Of a stretch of 64,000 bases of DNA, positions 9,613 to 18,483 are shown piece after piece. Numbering within the stretch: position 1 is the first letter of the stretch; every line of letters begins with the position of its first letter. The notes below the pieces were generated by a model. That model worked only from the letters and a program-made list of their open reading frames with translations. It ran no database searches and had not been told where the DNA came from. The stretch is from Martinezella rhizogenes. Its GTDB lineage: Bacteria > Pseudomonadota > Alphaproteobacteria > Rhizobiales > Rhizobiaceae. A program made the position numbers and the translations under genes. The stretch covers positions 372,001 to 436,000 of the forward strand of contig JAAMEZ010000021.1 of assembly GCA_013322215.1 (NCBI GenBank), read 5' to 3'.

Positions 9613-10470
9613 TCACTTGCCCGCACAAAGGTCTTCGGTGCTCTTCGTGCGTGCTGCCTCGACGCTCTCGGCGCTCAGACCATAGGACATCAGGATCTTC
9701 TTGTAGTCGTCGGTCTTCTTGAAGGCTTCAAGCGCGGTGTTGAACGCCTTGTAGAGCTCCTTGTCCTCGGGCCGGAAATCGAAACCACCATAACTTCTGA
9801 CGGATTTTCCGTTGATGACCGGGTCGGTGAAGGGTTCCGCGTGCTCGACATTGGTGCTGCCCTGAACGAGCTTGGCGACGGTCAGCTCGGTCGCCGCATA
9901 GGCGTCGGCACGGCCGGTCTGGATCGTCGACAGCGCGTCCGCATTCGCCTGGATCATGACGATCTGGGAATCCGGAATGCCAAGACCGTGGAAGAAATCA
10001 AGCTGATCGGCACCCGATACGATCGCGACTTTCAGCGATGGGTCCTTCTTGATGTCCTCATAGGAATGCAGTTTTTTCGGATTGCCCTTCGGCACCAGCA
10101 ACCCCTCGCCATAGCTGGAGTTCGGCGTGGTGAACTGCACCTGCTTGCAGCGCTCCGGCAGAATATTCTGCTCGGCGGCAACGAAATCGAAACGCTTGGC
10201 CTTCAAGCCGGGGATCAGCGATCCGAATGGCGTCACGGTCCAGTCGACTTCCTTGACACCCATCGACTTCAGGACGGCGGCGGCAACATCAGGGCCGATG
10301 CCCTTGGCCGCACCACTCTCGTCCATGAAGCTATAGGGAACTTCGTTGGCGCTGGCGCCACGGATGTAGCCATCCTTCTTGATCTGCTCGAGGCTGGCCG
10401 CATGGGCGGATGCGGCAAGGCCCATCGCAAGACCCACGGCGGCGACACTGCGGTAAAAATTCGTTCTCAT
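9613..10470 (-). CDS. ehuB: Ectoine/hydroxyectoine-binding periplasmic protein EhuB
   Basis: Solute-binding protein of 285 residues, family 3 (type 2 periplasmic-binding fold). A Sec signal peptide covers about residues 1-25 with likely cleavage after SAHA. The mature part contains IRGASANEVPYSFMDESGAAKGIGPDV, here seen as IRGASANEVPYS followed by the GIGPDVAAAVLKSMG lobe, and FVAAEQNILPER in place of the usual ITxGMxxTxER motif. It delivers ligand to EhuCD. It is separated from doeB by a strong stem-loop, which could allow the binding protein a different transcript level from the enzymes. Confidence 0.88.
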   Translation of the reverse strand: MRTNFYRSVAAVGLAMGLAASAHAASLEQIKKDGYIRGASANEVPYSFMDESGAAKGIGPDVAAAVLKSMGVKEVDWTVTPFGSLIPGLKAKRFDFVAAEQNILPERCKQVQFTTPNSSYGEGLLVPKGNPKKLHSYEDIKKDPSLKVAIVSGADQLDFFHGLGIPDSQIVMIQANADALSTIQTGRADAYAATELTVAKLVQGSTNVEHAEPFTDPVINGKSVRSYGGFDFRPEDKELYKAFNTALEAFKKTDDYKKILMSYGLSAESVEAARTKSTEDLCAGK

Positions 10471-10545
10471 GGTTCACTCCTCTGTGGTTGGATTCCGCTA
10501 TCGGTCGTCCGGTTTTCCGGATCTTTGCCGTAACGGGGTGGTGAT

Positions 10546-10569
10546 CCGCGCCGCGCTGTCGCGGCGCGG
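10546..10569 (-). terminator. Perfect 10-bp stem-loop between doeB and ehuB
   Basis: CCGCGCCGCG and CGCGGCGCGG enclose a 4-base loop, starting 4 bases after the doeB stop in the direction of transcription. It is very stable on paper. With no following T-tract it is more likely a processing, stability or partial-attenuation element between the catabolic and transport halves of the operon than a full terminator. Confidence 0.55.
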
Positions 10570-10573
10570 CAAT

Positions 10574-11593
10574 TCAGGGGCCTTCCGTCAGGGTCGCGAC
10601 GACGGTCAGGCAATCCCCGGTCTTGATCAAACCGGGGAAATGACGCGCGGCAAGGACGCCATCCAGCGCCGCCCGATAGTCGAAAGGAACGGTTCCGGTG
10701 CGGCCGATCGGATGAATGCGGGCGATGACCTCTCCTCGCACAACGGCGTCACCGAGATCCTTGAGCGGCTCGAAAAGCCCGTCCGCCTCGGCAAAGACGA
10801 AGCAATCCGACGACGGCATATCGAGCCATTGCGTCGCCTCGACCTCCGGTGCGCCCGAGACAATTCCCGCATGCTTCAGGACGTTCAAAACGCCGCGCTT
10901 GGCAATGGAAGCCGTGCGCGCCGATATGGTTCCACCACCTGAAAGCTCAGTGGTCACAAAAACCTTGCCCATCTCCTCGGCCGTCGTGTCGTACATGCCG
11001 ACGGCATCGATCTCGATCATCCGCATGGAATAGGGGGCGGAAAACGCAGTGACCGCATCGAAACAGGCTTTCTCCTGGCCCTTGTCCGGCAAGGCGTGAG
11101 CTGCCGCGAAGGGCAGAAAATCAAGCGTTCGGCCACCCGAATGAAAATCGAGGACAATATCGGCAAGCGGCAGCAGGTGACGGGTAAAGTAATCGGCGAT
11201 CTTCTCGGTCACGCTGCCATCGGGCCGCCCTGGAAAACTCCGATTGAGGTTGCCCTTGTCGATCGGAGACGTGCGCGTCGCCACCTGAAAGGCAGGGTAA
11301 TTCATCGCGGGTATGATGATGACCCTTCCCTTGATGTCCTCAGGCGCAAGCGCGCGGGCGAGATCGAACAGGGCAACGGGACCCTCATATTCGTCGCCAT
11401 GGTTGGCACCGGTCAAAAGCGCCGTCGGCCCCTCGCCATTCCTGATGACGCAGATAGGGATCATGATCGACCCCCAGGCGGAATCATCGCGCGACCAGGG
11501 CAGCCGCAAATGGCCGTGCTTGATGCCGTCCCGATCGAAGTCGACAGTCGGCGTGATCGGCGATGGGCGTATGGATAGGCTCATGCTGTTCAT
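10574..11593 (-). CDS. doeB: N-acetyl-L-2,4-diaminobutyrate deacetylase (DoeB, also called EutE)
   Basis: Zinc carboxypeptidase-like deacylase of 339 residues, succinylglutamate desuccinylase/aspartoacylase family. Zinc-ligand elements are the H and E in TGANHGDEYEGP and the later His in VLDFHSGGRT. In ectoine breakdown it removes acetate from N-alpha-acetyl-diaminobutyrate, the product of ectoine hydrolase, giving diaminobutyrate for DoeD. The upstream TTG at 11602 is possible, but the ATG at 11593 is the first conventional start; an ATG at 11584 is also possible. It follows doeA by about 10 bases and is surely co-transcribed. Confidence 0.87.
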   Translation of the reverse strand: MNSMSLSIRPSPITPTVDFDRDGIKHGHLRLPWSRDDSAWGSIMIPICVIRNGEGPTALLTGANHGDEYEGPVALFDLARALAPEDIKGRVIIIPAMNYPAFQVATRTSPIDKGNLNRSFPGRPDGSVTEKIADYFTRHLLPLADIVLDFHSGGRTLDFLPFAAAHALPDKGQEKACFDAVTAFSAPYSMRMIEIDAVGMYDTTAEEMGKVFVTTELSGGGTISARTASIAKRGVLNVLKHAGIVSGAPEVEATQWLDMPSSDCFVFAEADGLFEPLKDLGDAVVRGEVIARIHPIGRTGTVPFDYRAALDGVLAARHFPGLIKTGDCLTVVATLTEGP

Positions 11594-11602
11594 CTCAGGC
11601 AA

Positions 11603-12781
11603 TCACTTCACGACCAGACGCCGGGGAACATTGGAGAGGCATTCGACGCCAGTCTCGGTGATGACGATGCTCTCGGTGATTTCCATGCCCATATCTTCCA
11701 GCCAGAGGCCGGTCATGAAGTGGAATGTCATGCCGGGCTTGAGTTCGGTGCGATCGCCGGGGCGCAGGCTCATGGTCCGTTCGCCCCAGTCAGGCGGATA
11801 GGAAAGACCGATCGGGTAGCCGGTGCGATTATCCTTGACGATCCCGTATTTCTTCAGAACCGCGAAAAAGGCGTTGGCGATATCTTCGCAGACATTGCCG
11901 GGCTTGGCGGCGGCAAGGCCCGCCTCCATACCCTCGAGCGTCGCCTTCTCCGCATCGAGAAAGGCCTGCGTCGGCTTGCCGAGGAAGACCGTTCGCGACA
12001 GCGGGCAATGATAGCGGCGATAGCAGCCGGCGATCTCGAAGAAGGTGCCTTCGCCGCTTTTCATCGGCTTGTCGTCCCACGTCAGATGCGGGGCAGAAGC
12101 ATCGGCACCCGACGGCAGCAGCGGGACGATTGCCGCATAGTCCCCCCCGAAACCGTCGACGCCGCGAATACCGGCATCATAGATTTCAGCGACCAGATCG
12201 GACTTGCGGATTCCCGGCTCGACCTTCTCGACGATCCGCTGGTGCATGACCTCGACGATGCGACCAGCCTTGCGCATATAGTCGAGTTCGGTCTTGCTCT
12301 TGACGGCGCGCTGCCAGTTCACGAGCCCTTTCGCATCCTTGAAGCGGGCGTTCGGCAGATGCTTGACGAGCGAGGCGTAGGCTGCCGCGGTGAACCAGTA
12401 ATTGTCCATTTCGACGGCGATCGAGGCATTGGCCCAGCCGCGTTCCTCGATGATCTTCGAGAGCAGATCCATCGGATGGCGCTCGTTGGACTGCACATAG
12501 TGATCCGGGTAGCCGACGATGTTGTCATGGGCGAGATAGGCCGTGCGCTTGGCGCCATTGGCATCCTGCCCGCGCCCGTACCAGATCGGTTCGCCGGCGC
12601 CTGGCACCAGTACGCATTGATGCACGTAGAAGGACCAGCCGTCATAGCCGGTGAGCCAATGCATATTGGAGGGATCGGTGACGATGACGAGATCGACACC
12701 AGCCTTTTCCATGGCGCGGCGCGTCTTTTCGAGCCGCTCGGCATATTCGGCGCGGGTGAAATTGAGGGTCGGTTCGCTCAC
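11603..12781 (-). CDS. doeA: Ectoine hydrolase (DoeA, also called EutD), M24 family
   Basis: Enzyme of the creatinase/Xaa-Pro peptidase (M24) fold, 392 residues, opening the ectoine ring to acetyl-diaminobutyrate. An N-terminal creatinase domain (about 8-160, with DPSNMHWLTGYDGWSFY) is followed by the pita-bread domain. The usual metal-binding aspartate pair is replaced around EIAGCYRRYHCPLSRT, as in non-metallo creatinase-like enzymes, while FHFMTGLW and EITESIVIT keep His and Glu positions. The GTG start at 12781 is supported by AGGAG 8 bases upstream and by its 4-base overlap (GTGA) with the eutC stop. The same frame is open further upstream inside eutC but lacks family similarity. Confidence 0.87.
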   Translation of the reverse strand: MSEPTLNFTRAEYAERLEKTRRAMEKAGVDLVIVTDPSNMHWLTGYDGWSFYVHQCVLVPGAGEPIWYGRGQDANGAKRTAYLAHDNIVGYPDHYVQSNERHPMDLLSKIIEERGWANASIAVEMDNYWFTAAAYASLVKHLPNARFKDAKGLVNWQRAVKSKTELDYMRKAGRIVEVMHQRIVEKVEPGIRKSDLVAEIYDAGIRGVDGFGGDYAAIVPLLPSGADASAPHLTWDDKPMKSGEGTFFEIAGCYRRYHCPLSRTVFLGKPTQAFLDAEKATLEGMEAGLAAAKPGNVCEDIANAFFAVLKKYGIVKDNRTGYPIGLSYPPDWGERTMSLRPGDRTELKPGMTFHFMTGLWLEDMGMEITESIVITETGVECLSNVPRRLVVK

Positions 12782-13794
12782 GCTGGGTCTCCTGATGCTT
12801 TTGTCGTTTCGATCGCCTGCCCGGCGCCGGCCAAGACGGCACGGCGATGGGCAAGCGTGGCAATGGCGGTATCCTGGACGCCCGTCCCGGTCAGATCGCA
12901 AAGTGTGATCGCCTCGGGCGACCGGCGACCTGCCGCCTGCCCCGCAACGATGGCGCCGAGTTCGGGAAAGTCTGCCGTCTCGCTCACAAGCCCCGCGGCA
13001 ATCGCATGACGAAGCTCGCCCAGCCGCCGTGTCTGTCTGAGACTGTCGGCGACGTAAGGCGTTGCTTTCGCAATCGCGGCGGGTTGGATCTCGTTCTTGT
13101 GCTCGGCGTCCGATCCCATGGCGGTGATGTGCTGGCCCGGCTGCAGCCAGGCGGCATCGAGAATCGGTTTTTCCGAGGGCGTCGTGGTGACGATGATATC
13201 GGCGCCACGGCAGGCCTCTTCGACATCCGCCACCGCCGAGACGGGAAAGCCGAGTTCGGCCGTCATTTCACTCGCAAGCTTTTCGGCCTTTGCCAGATCC
13301 CGCGCCCAGATCCGCGCAGCCTCGATCGGCCGCACCAGCGTGAGCGCGCGCAATTGCAGGCGGGCCTGCATGCCCGCCCCGAGAATTGCGGCGATCCGGG
13401 CATCCGGCCGGGACAGATGACGTGCGGCGACGGCCCCCGCCGCGGCGGTGCGTACATCCGTCAGATAACCGTTGTCGAGCAGAAGCGCCTCGACGAGGCC
13501 GGTGTGGGCCGACAGGAGCATCATCAGCCCGTTGGTGCTTGGCAGGCCAAGCGATGGATTATTGAAAAAGCCGGGGCTGACCTTGATCGCGAAGCTATCG
13601 AGATCAGGCACATAGGCCGTCTTCACATCGACCTCGCCGCGATGGGCAGGGATATCGAGCCGCATAATCGGCGGCATTTCCACCGTCTTCGTCGCCAGCG
13701 CCGCAAAGGCCTGTTCGATGCAGTCGACGGTATCGTTATCGAGCCGAACGACCTTGCGAAGATCGGTTTCCGTCAGGATCAGCACGCGCGTCAT
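12778..13794 (-). CDS. eutC: Ornithine cyclodeaminase-family protein EutC
   Basis: Member of the ornithine cyclodeaminase/mu-crystallin family, 338 residues. The Rossmann segment contains AAILGAGMQARLQLRAL, and the substrate-side KVSPGFFNN and YLTDVRTAAAGAV stretches are conserved. EutC occurs with EutB in hydroxyectoine-using bacteria, where the pair is thought to convert hydroxyectoine towards ectoine; the exact reaction is not settled as far as I know. The gene overlaps eutB by 4 bases (ATGA) and doeA by 4 (GTGA), so it sits in the middle of a coupled operon. Confidence 0.85.
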   Translation of the reverse strand: MTRVLILTETDLRKVVRLDNDTVDCIEQAFAALATKTVEMPPIMRLDIPAHRGEVDVKTAYVPDLDSFAIKVSPGFFNNPSLGLPSTNGLMMLLSAHTGLVEALLLDNGYLTDVRTAAAGAVAARHLSRPDARIAAILGAGMQARLQLRALTLVRPIEAARIWARDLAKAEKLASEMTAELGFPVSAVADVEEACRGADIIVTTTPSEKPILDAAWLQPGQHITAMGSDAEHKNEIQPAAIAKATPYVADSLRQTRRLGELRHAIAAGLVSETADFPELGAIVAGQAAGRRSPEAITLCDLTGTGVQDTAIATLAHRRAVLAGAGQAIETTKASGDPA

Positions 13795-14777
13795 GGCACC
13801 ACTCCCCTCTCATGACCATTGACGATGGCCCGATGGGTCGCCGGATCGATATTGCCTCCGGAAATGATGACAACCATTGGGCCAGCGGGTTTGACCTTGC
13901 CAGCAAGCAGGGCCGCTATCCCGACGGCACCCGCCCCCTCGACGGTCATGCCCTCGATCAAGGCGGCATGGCGGATGCCAGCGGCTATCTCCTCTTCGCT
14001 GAGCAGGATCACATCATCGAGAAGCGCCCTGCACATTCGGAACGTCAGGCGGTTGTCGAGCCCAATGCCGCCACCGAGCGAATCCGCGAGGGTCTCCACC
14101 TCCTGCACATCCGTCGGACGACCGGCCGCAAGGCTTGCCGCCATCGCCGCGCCGCGCTCCATCGACACGCCGACCACCTTGGCGGCGGGCCGACGGCTTT
14201 TGATCGCGGCCGCAACACCGGAGGCCAGCCCCCCGCCCGACAGCGGCACGAGAACAAGCAGCGTTTCCGGCAAGTCGTCAGCGACCTCGAGCCCGAGCGT
14301 GCCCTGACCGGCAATGACATCGGCATCGTCAAAGGGCGGAATGAAACACATGGCTTCATCACGGACGAGGCGCTCGACCTCCAGCATCGCATCATCCTGC
14401 GAGTGTCCGACAATACGGATGTCGGCCCCGAGGTGTCGGATGGCTTCGATCTTGTTGGCCGGAACAAGCGCGGACAGACAGATGGTTGCGCGCGCGCCAA
14501 TCGCCTTGGCGGCATGGGCAACGGCCCTGCCGTGATTGCCAGTGGAGGCTGTCACCAGCCCGCGCGAACGTGCCTCTTCATCCAGGCACAAAAGCGCATT
14601 GGTGGCGCCGCGAAGTTTGAAACTGCCCGTGTGCTGATGGTTTTCCAGCTTGAGATGGATCGGAACGCCCATTCGCTGAGACAAGGCTTGCGAGAACCGC
14701 AACGGCGTGCGCAGCACATAGGAAGCAATGCGTCGCCGCGCCGCTTCTACATCCGGCGGCGTTACCATCATTGTCAT
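13791..14777 (-). CDS. eutB: Threonine dehydratase-like PLP enzyme EutB
   Basis: Fold-type II PLP enzyme of 328 residues. The Schiff-base Lys is in TGSFKLRGATNA, the Asn loop is ASTGNHGRAVA, and the phosphate-binding glycine loop is PLSGGGLASG; SGGNID closes the cofactor site. EutB is proposed to act on hydroxyectoine together with EutC. It is the first gene of the leftward ectoine operon, which suggests that hydroxyectoine use is part of this locus even though eutA, usually adjacent, is not here. A GTG 9 bases upstream and ATGs 6 and 9 bases downstream are alternative starts. Confidence 0.85.
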   Translation of the reverse strand: MTMMVTPPDVEAARRRIASYVLRTPLRFSQALSQRMGVPIHLKLENHQHTGSFKLRGATNALLCLDEEARSRGLVTASTGNHGRAVAHAAKAIGARATICLSALVPANKIEAIRHLGADIRIVGHSQDDAMLEVERLVRDEAMCFIPPFDDADVIAGQGTLGLEVADDLPETLLVLVPLSGGGLASGVAAAIKSRRPAAKVVGVSMERGAAMAASLAAGRPTDVQEVETLADSLGGGIGLDNRLTFRMCRALLDDVILLSEEEIAAGIRHAALIEGMTVEGAGAVGIAALLAGKVKPAGPMVVIISGGNIDPATHRAIVNGHERGVVP

Positions 14778-14896
14778 GGCGCGCACCGGTCTCTTGCCGA
14801 TGATGCAACCGGCGTCATCATGATTTCTATCTCTTTCTCGCGCTGGATGTTCATGACATCAGCGTGAAAGAGACAATGGATCATGTCAATCTGTAT

Positions 14897-14912
14897 ATTG
14901 TTTCATTACAAT
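14897..14912. promoter_or_regulatory. Candidate operator in the eutB promoter
   Basis: ATTGT (14897-14901) and ACAAT (14908-14912) form an inverted repeat in a markedly AT-rich stretch about 120 bp upstream of eutB. The overlapping TACAATTA is the reverse complement of TAATTGTA seen upstream of enuR. It is a plausible EnuR or DoeX site; not verified. Confidence 0.35.
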
Positions 14913-15048
14913 TATAAGTGAACCTTCCAAGACTGACGGCCAAGTGAGGTCATGTCGGCATGGCGCGCTTGGCGGGTCGCCAGGCGCATGGGATTTCGTA
15001 TTCGTGCTGGTGCTGGCGGCGGTTACTGCGCGCTCCGTTCGAAAGACG

Positions 15049-16248
15049 TCAGGATTTCAGCGCGTGCCGGACCCTCAGGATCGCAAGGGCAACCGCTCCG
15101 ATCACCACGGGAATGGAGATCAGCATATAGATCGGATTGATATGAAGGCCGGCATGATCTGCCGTCTCGAACGCGACTTTGATCAGGCTCAGAAGGTAGT
15201 AGCTGATGGCGATGATCGAAAGACCTTCGACCGCCCGCTGAATTTTGACCTGGGTTTCGGCGCGATCGGCCATGGCCTGGATCTGAGCGGCGTTCTGGAC
15301 CTCGATCTCCACCTGAATACGGGTCTGGAGCAAGTCGATCAGATGCATGGTCGCGTGTGACAATTGTTCAAGGCGCAATGCGGTCGCCTCGCAACTTCTG
15401 ACCGCCGGTTTGAAACGGCGCGCGACGAACACGCCGAAACGCTGGAAACCCGGGACATGGGTCTCGCGCAGCTCGGCAATGCGTTCCTCGACGATTTTGG
15501 CATAGGCGGCGGTTGCGCCAAAACGATTGCGCGTCTGCGCCGCCGCTGAGATTACCTCCGCGGAAAGCTGAGAAATCTCATCGAGCAGTCGCTTGTGGTC
15601 TTCGGCAGAGGTCGACACATGGCGATTGGTCAATTCGACAAGCTTTCGGTCATAGCCGCCAAGAACCGGACCAAGCCGCCGCGCCTCCGGGAAGCCCAAA
15701 AGCGCCATGACGCGATAGGTCTCGATTTCATAGACCCTGCGAACCATGCGGCCGAGCCGATATGCATTGAGATCGTGATTGAAGAGGATCGTGCGGCTGG
15801 TGCCGTCGTCCCCGACGCGAAAATCCGAGCAAACGAGTGCCGCTCCGCCGCCAACCGTGGATGCCGCCGTGTCACCGAATTGGAGCGCCGAAAGAAGGGG
15901 GCCGAGTTCGCTCGGCGCCGATCCGCAAATGAGAACTTCCAATCGGCAAATGAACGACCAATCGATCAGGCCGGCGAGCCGCGCCGCCTCATCAATCGAC
16001 AGGGAACCCGTGGGCCAGATCGAAGGATCGGCCTCAAGAGGCGTAACCCGGGTGACGGTGACGAATTCGGTGTGAAACTCGACCTGCGTTCGAGGGCCTT
16101 CGATTGCGTCCTCGGCAACGACAACGCGGTGGCTCAGATCGGAGATCGAGGGTGATGTGCCCGACAGGGCTATATGCTCGACGAGCGCCGGACCCGAAAA
16201 ATAGATCGATGGCCGCGCGTGAAGTTCCGAATTGAAATCGACTGCCAC
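15049..16248 (-). CDS. DUF3422 family membrane-anchored protein
   Basis: Conserved protein of about 399 residues with no known function. The N-terminal DFNSELHARPS matches the ELHARP hallmark of DUF3422. A long soluble middle part is followed by a helical stretch (about 225-330) and two C-terminal membrane segments (about 340-360 and 372-395), with the tail RVRHALKS. The GTG at 16248 has GGGGGAG 8 bases upstream; a TTG at 16269 would add 7 residues. It is a single gene, divergent from the VOC gene with 273 bp between. Confidence 0.8.
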   Translation of the reverse strand: MAVDFNSELHARPSIYFSGPALVEHIALSGTSPSISDLSHRVVVAEDAIEGPRTQVEFHTEFVTVTRVTPLEADPSIWPTGSLSIDEAARLAGLIDWSFICRLEVLICGSAPSELGPLLSALQFGDTAASTVGGGAALVCSDFRVGDDGTSRTILFNHDLNAYRLGRMVRRVYEIETYRVMALLGFPEARRLGPVLGGYDRKLVELTNRHVSTSAEDHKRLLDEISQLSAEVISAAAQTRNRFGATAAYAKIVEERIAELRETHVPGFQRFGVFVARRFKPAVRSCEATALRLEQLSHATMHLIDLLQTRIQVEIEVQNAAQIQAMADRAETQVKIQRAVEGLSIIAISYYLLSLIKVAFETADHAGLHINPIYMLISIPVVIGAVALAILRVRHALKS

Positions 16249-16521
16249 CGTTTTCGCTCCCCCAAGCAAATGCCTGTTCTAACCGTATGCCGGCCATTGC
16301 GGCAATCGGCAATGCTTCGCTCCCTGCGACAGAGTGTCCCGAGGTGTCGACGGCAGCCTCGTTCGGCCGGCTTCGGACATAGGGTAAGCTCTCCGCAACC
16401 AACATCGATCGCATGACTTGCGAACCGAGGCTTTCGGTAGAAGATAGTGGTGAACGCACGGCCAGGCTCAGAGAACCACACAAGCGGCGGTTCGCCCTGG
16501 GAGTATTGAAGGGGAGATCGC

Positions 16522-17070
16522 ATGACAAAAGCCGCAAGCTTGGGGTTGCCTGGCCTTCTGGGTCAGGACCATACGGGCATCACCGTTCCCGATCTCGATG
16601 AGGCGCTGGATTTCTTTGTCCGGATACTCGGCTGCAAACATGCCTATACGTTCGGCCCGATCGGCGATGACGAAGGCGATTTCATGCAGCAGGCGCTCGG
16701 CACTCATCCGCGTGCTCGCATCAGGCGTGCCGCTCTTATCCGCATCGGTCATGGCTCCAATCTGGAGCTCTTCGAATATGAGGCACCGGACCAACGTCGC
16801 CTTGAGCAAAAGAACAGCGACATCGGCGCCTTCCATGTCGGTCTTTATGTCGAAGACATTCAAGCAGCCAAGGCCTACCTCGATGCACAGGGTATCGCGA
16901 CCCGCCTCGGGCCGCTCCCCATTGGCGAGGGGCCGAATGCCGGACAGAGCATTCTCTATTTCCAGTCACCCTGGGGCCTGCAATTGGAAGTCATCAGCTA
17001 TCCCGGGGGCATGGCCTATGAGAAGACGTCCGAAACCATCCTTTGGTCGCCAAAATCTCCAGAAAAGTGA
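16522..17070 (+). CDS. VOC-superfamily (glyoxalase/bleomycin-resistance fold) protein
   Basis: Small soluble protein of 182 residues with the paired beta-alpha-beta-beta-beta modules of vicinal-oxygen-chelate proteins. Likely metal ligands are the His in LGQDHTGITV, Glu in NLELFEYE, His in IGAFHVGLYVED and Glu in LQLEVISYPGG, the standard H/E/H/E set. GGGGAG precedes the ATG. Substrate unknown: lyase, epimerase and dioxygenase activities all occur in this fold. It converges on lpd with 20 bp between and does not clearly belong to either neighbouring operon. Confidence 0.8.
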   Translation: MTKAASLGLPGLLGQDHTGITVPDLDEALDFFVRILGCKHAYTFGPIGDDEGDFMQQALGTHPRARIRRAALIRIGHGSNLELFEYEAPDQRRLEQKNSDIGAFHVGLYVEDIQAAKAYLDAQGIATRLGPLPIGEGPNAGQSILYFQSPWGLQLEVISYPGGMAYEKTSETILWSPKSPEK

Positions 17071-17090
17071 TGTCGGCACCAGACACTGGC

Positions 17091-18479
17091 TCAAATGTGC
17101 AGGGCATGGCCGAGCGCTTTCAATGCGGCTTCCTGCAGGCTTTCGCTGCGGGTCGGATGGGCGTGGATCGTCCCGGCAATGTCTTCCAGCCGCGCACCCA
17201 TCTCAAGCGCCAGCGAGAACGCGCTTGACAGTTCCGAGACGCCGGCGCCGACCGCCTGCAGGCCAAGGACCAGATTGGTGTCCGCGCGCGCTACAGCCCG
17301 CACAAAACCGTCTTCCGACCGGGTCGTCATCGCCCGCCCGTTGGCACTGAAGGGAAAAAGACCGACGCGAATTTCATAGCCCTGGGCGCGCGCTTCATCG
17401 GGTGAAAGCCCCGAGGTGACGATCTCGGGATCGGTGAAGCAGACGGCGGGAATGGCGCGTTTATCCCAGACACGCTTGCGGCCGGCAACGATCTCCGCGA
17501 CCATCTCGCCCTGCGCCATGGCGCGATGGGCAAGCATCGGCTCGCCGGTGACATCGCCGATCGCGTAGACGCCGCGCATGGATGTGCGGCAGCGTTCATC
17601 GATGCGAATAAAGCGGCCGGCGCGGTCGAGATCTAGCTCTTCAAGCCCCCAACCTTCTGTGCGCGGCTTGCGCCCGACAGTGACGAGCACCTTGTCGGCG
17701 GCAATCCGCTCTTCCTCTCCAGCGACGGTCTCGACTACCAACGCCTCTCCGGAATAGCCCTTCGCCTTTGCTCCAGTCAGCACGCGCACGCCAAGCTCAC
17801 TCAGGCGCTTGGCGACGGGCTTGACGAGCTCGGCATCGTATTGCGGCAGGATTTGCGCCATCGCCTCGACCACCGTGACCTGCGCGCCCATCTTGGCGAA
17901 GGCGGTGCCGAGCTCCAGGCCGATATAGCCGCCGCCGACGACGGCAAGTGTATTGGGCACACTCGTCAGCGACAGCGCTTCGGTGGACGAGAGGATCGCT
18001 CCGCCAAAGGGCAGCGCCGGCAGCGCGACCGGTTCAGAGCCCGTCGCGATCACGACCGTTTCGGCACGGATGACCTGGGTTCCGGTCTCGGTCTCGACTT
18101 CGACAGTCTTGCCGTCGCGGAACGTCGCCTGCCCATGCACGATCTTGATCTTGGCCTTTCGCAGAAGACCGAGCACGCCGCTGTTCAACCGGCCGACGAT
18201 GCCATCCTTCCAGCGTATGGTCTGGCCGAGATCGAGCTTCGGCGCCTCGACGGTGATGCCGAGCGCATTGGGGCTCGTCATATGGCTGACCTTCTCGAAC
18301 TCCTCGGCCGCATGGATCAGCGCCTTGGAGGGGATGCAGCCGATATTCAGGCAGGTGCCGCCAGCCTTTGTGGATTCGACAATCACAGTGTCGACGCCGA
18401 GCTGGCCGGCGCGGATGGCGCAGATATAGCCGCCGGGTCCGGCGCCGATGACGAGGAGCTTGCAGACGATTTCTTTCAT
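17091..18479 (-). CDS. lpd: Dihydrolipoyl dehydrogenase, E3 of the branched-chain 2-oxoacid dehydrogenase
   Basis: FAD- and NAD-dependent disulfide oxidoreductase of 462 residues that reoxidises the lipoyl groups of BkdB. The FAD loop is [17 protein letters not shown], the redox disulfide is [15 protein letters not shown], the NAD loop is [13 protein letters not shown], and the C-terminal His-Glu pair is in IHAHPTRSE. It is the last gene of the leftward bkd operon, 4 bases after bkdB. Confidence 0.93.
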   Translation of the reverse strand: MKEIVCKLLVIGAGPGGYICAIRAGQLGVDTVIVESTKAGGTCLNIGCIPSKALIHAAEEFEKVSHMTSPNALGITVEAPKLDLGQTIRWKDGIVGRLNSGVLGLLRKAKIKIVHGQATFRDGKTVEVETETGTQVIRAETVVIATGSEPVALPALPFGGAILSSTEALSLTSVPNTLAVVGGGYIGLELGTAFAKMGAQVTVVEAMAQILPQYDAELVKPVAKRLSELGVRVLTGAKAKGYSGEALVVETVAGEEERIAADKVLVTVGRKPRTEGWGLEELDLDRAGRFIRIDERCRTSMRGVYAIGDVTGEPMLAHRAMAQGEMVAEIVAGRKRVWDKRAIPAVCFTDPEIVTSGLSPDEARAQGYEIRVGLFPFSANGRAMTTRSEDGFVRAVARADTNLVLGLQAVGAGVSELSSAFSLALEMGARLEDIAGTIHAHPTRSESLQEAALKALGHALHI

Positions 18480-18483
18480 GTCA

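Noticed and set aside
9607..10533. A long plus-strand open frame opposite ehuB
   Set aside because: The ehuB reading has a signal peptide and binding-protein motifs; the opposite frame does not.
11720..13009. A 429-codon open frame on the plus strand across doeA/eutC
   Set aside because: Antisense shadow; the minus-strand genes have full family motifs, coupled starts and normal lengths.
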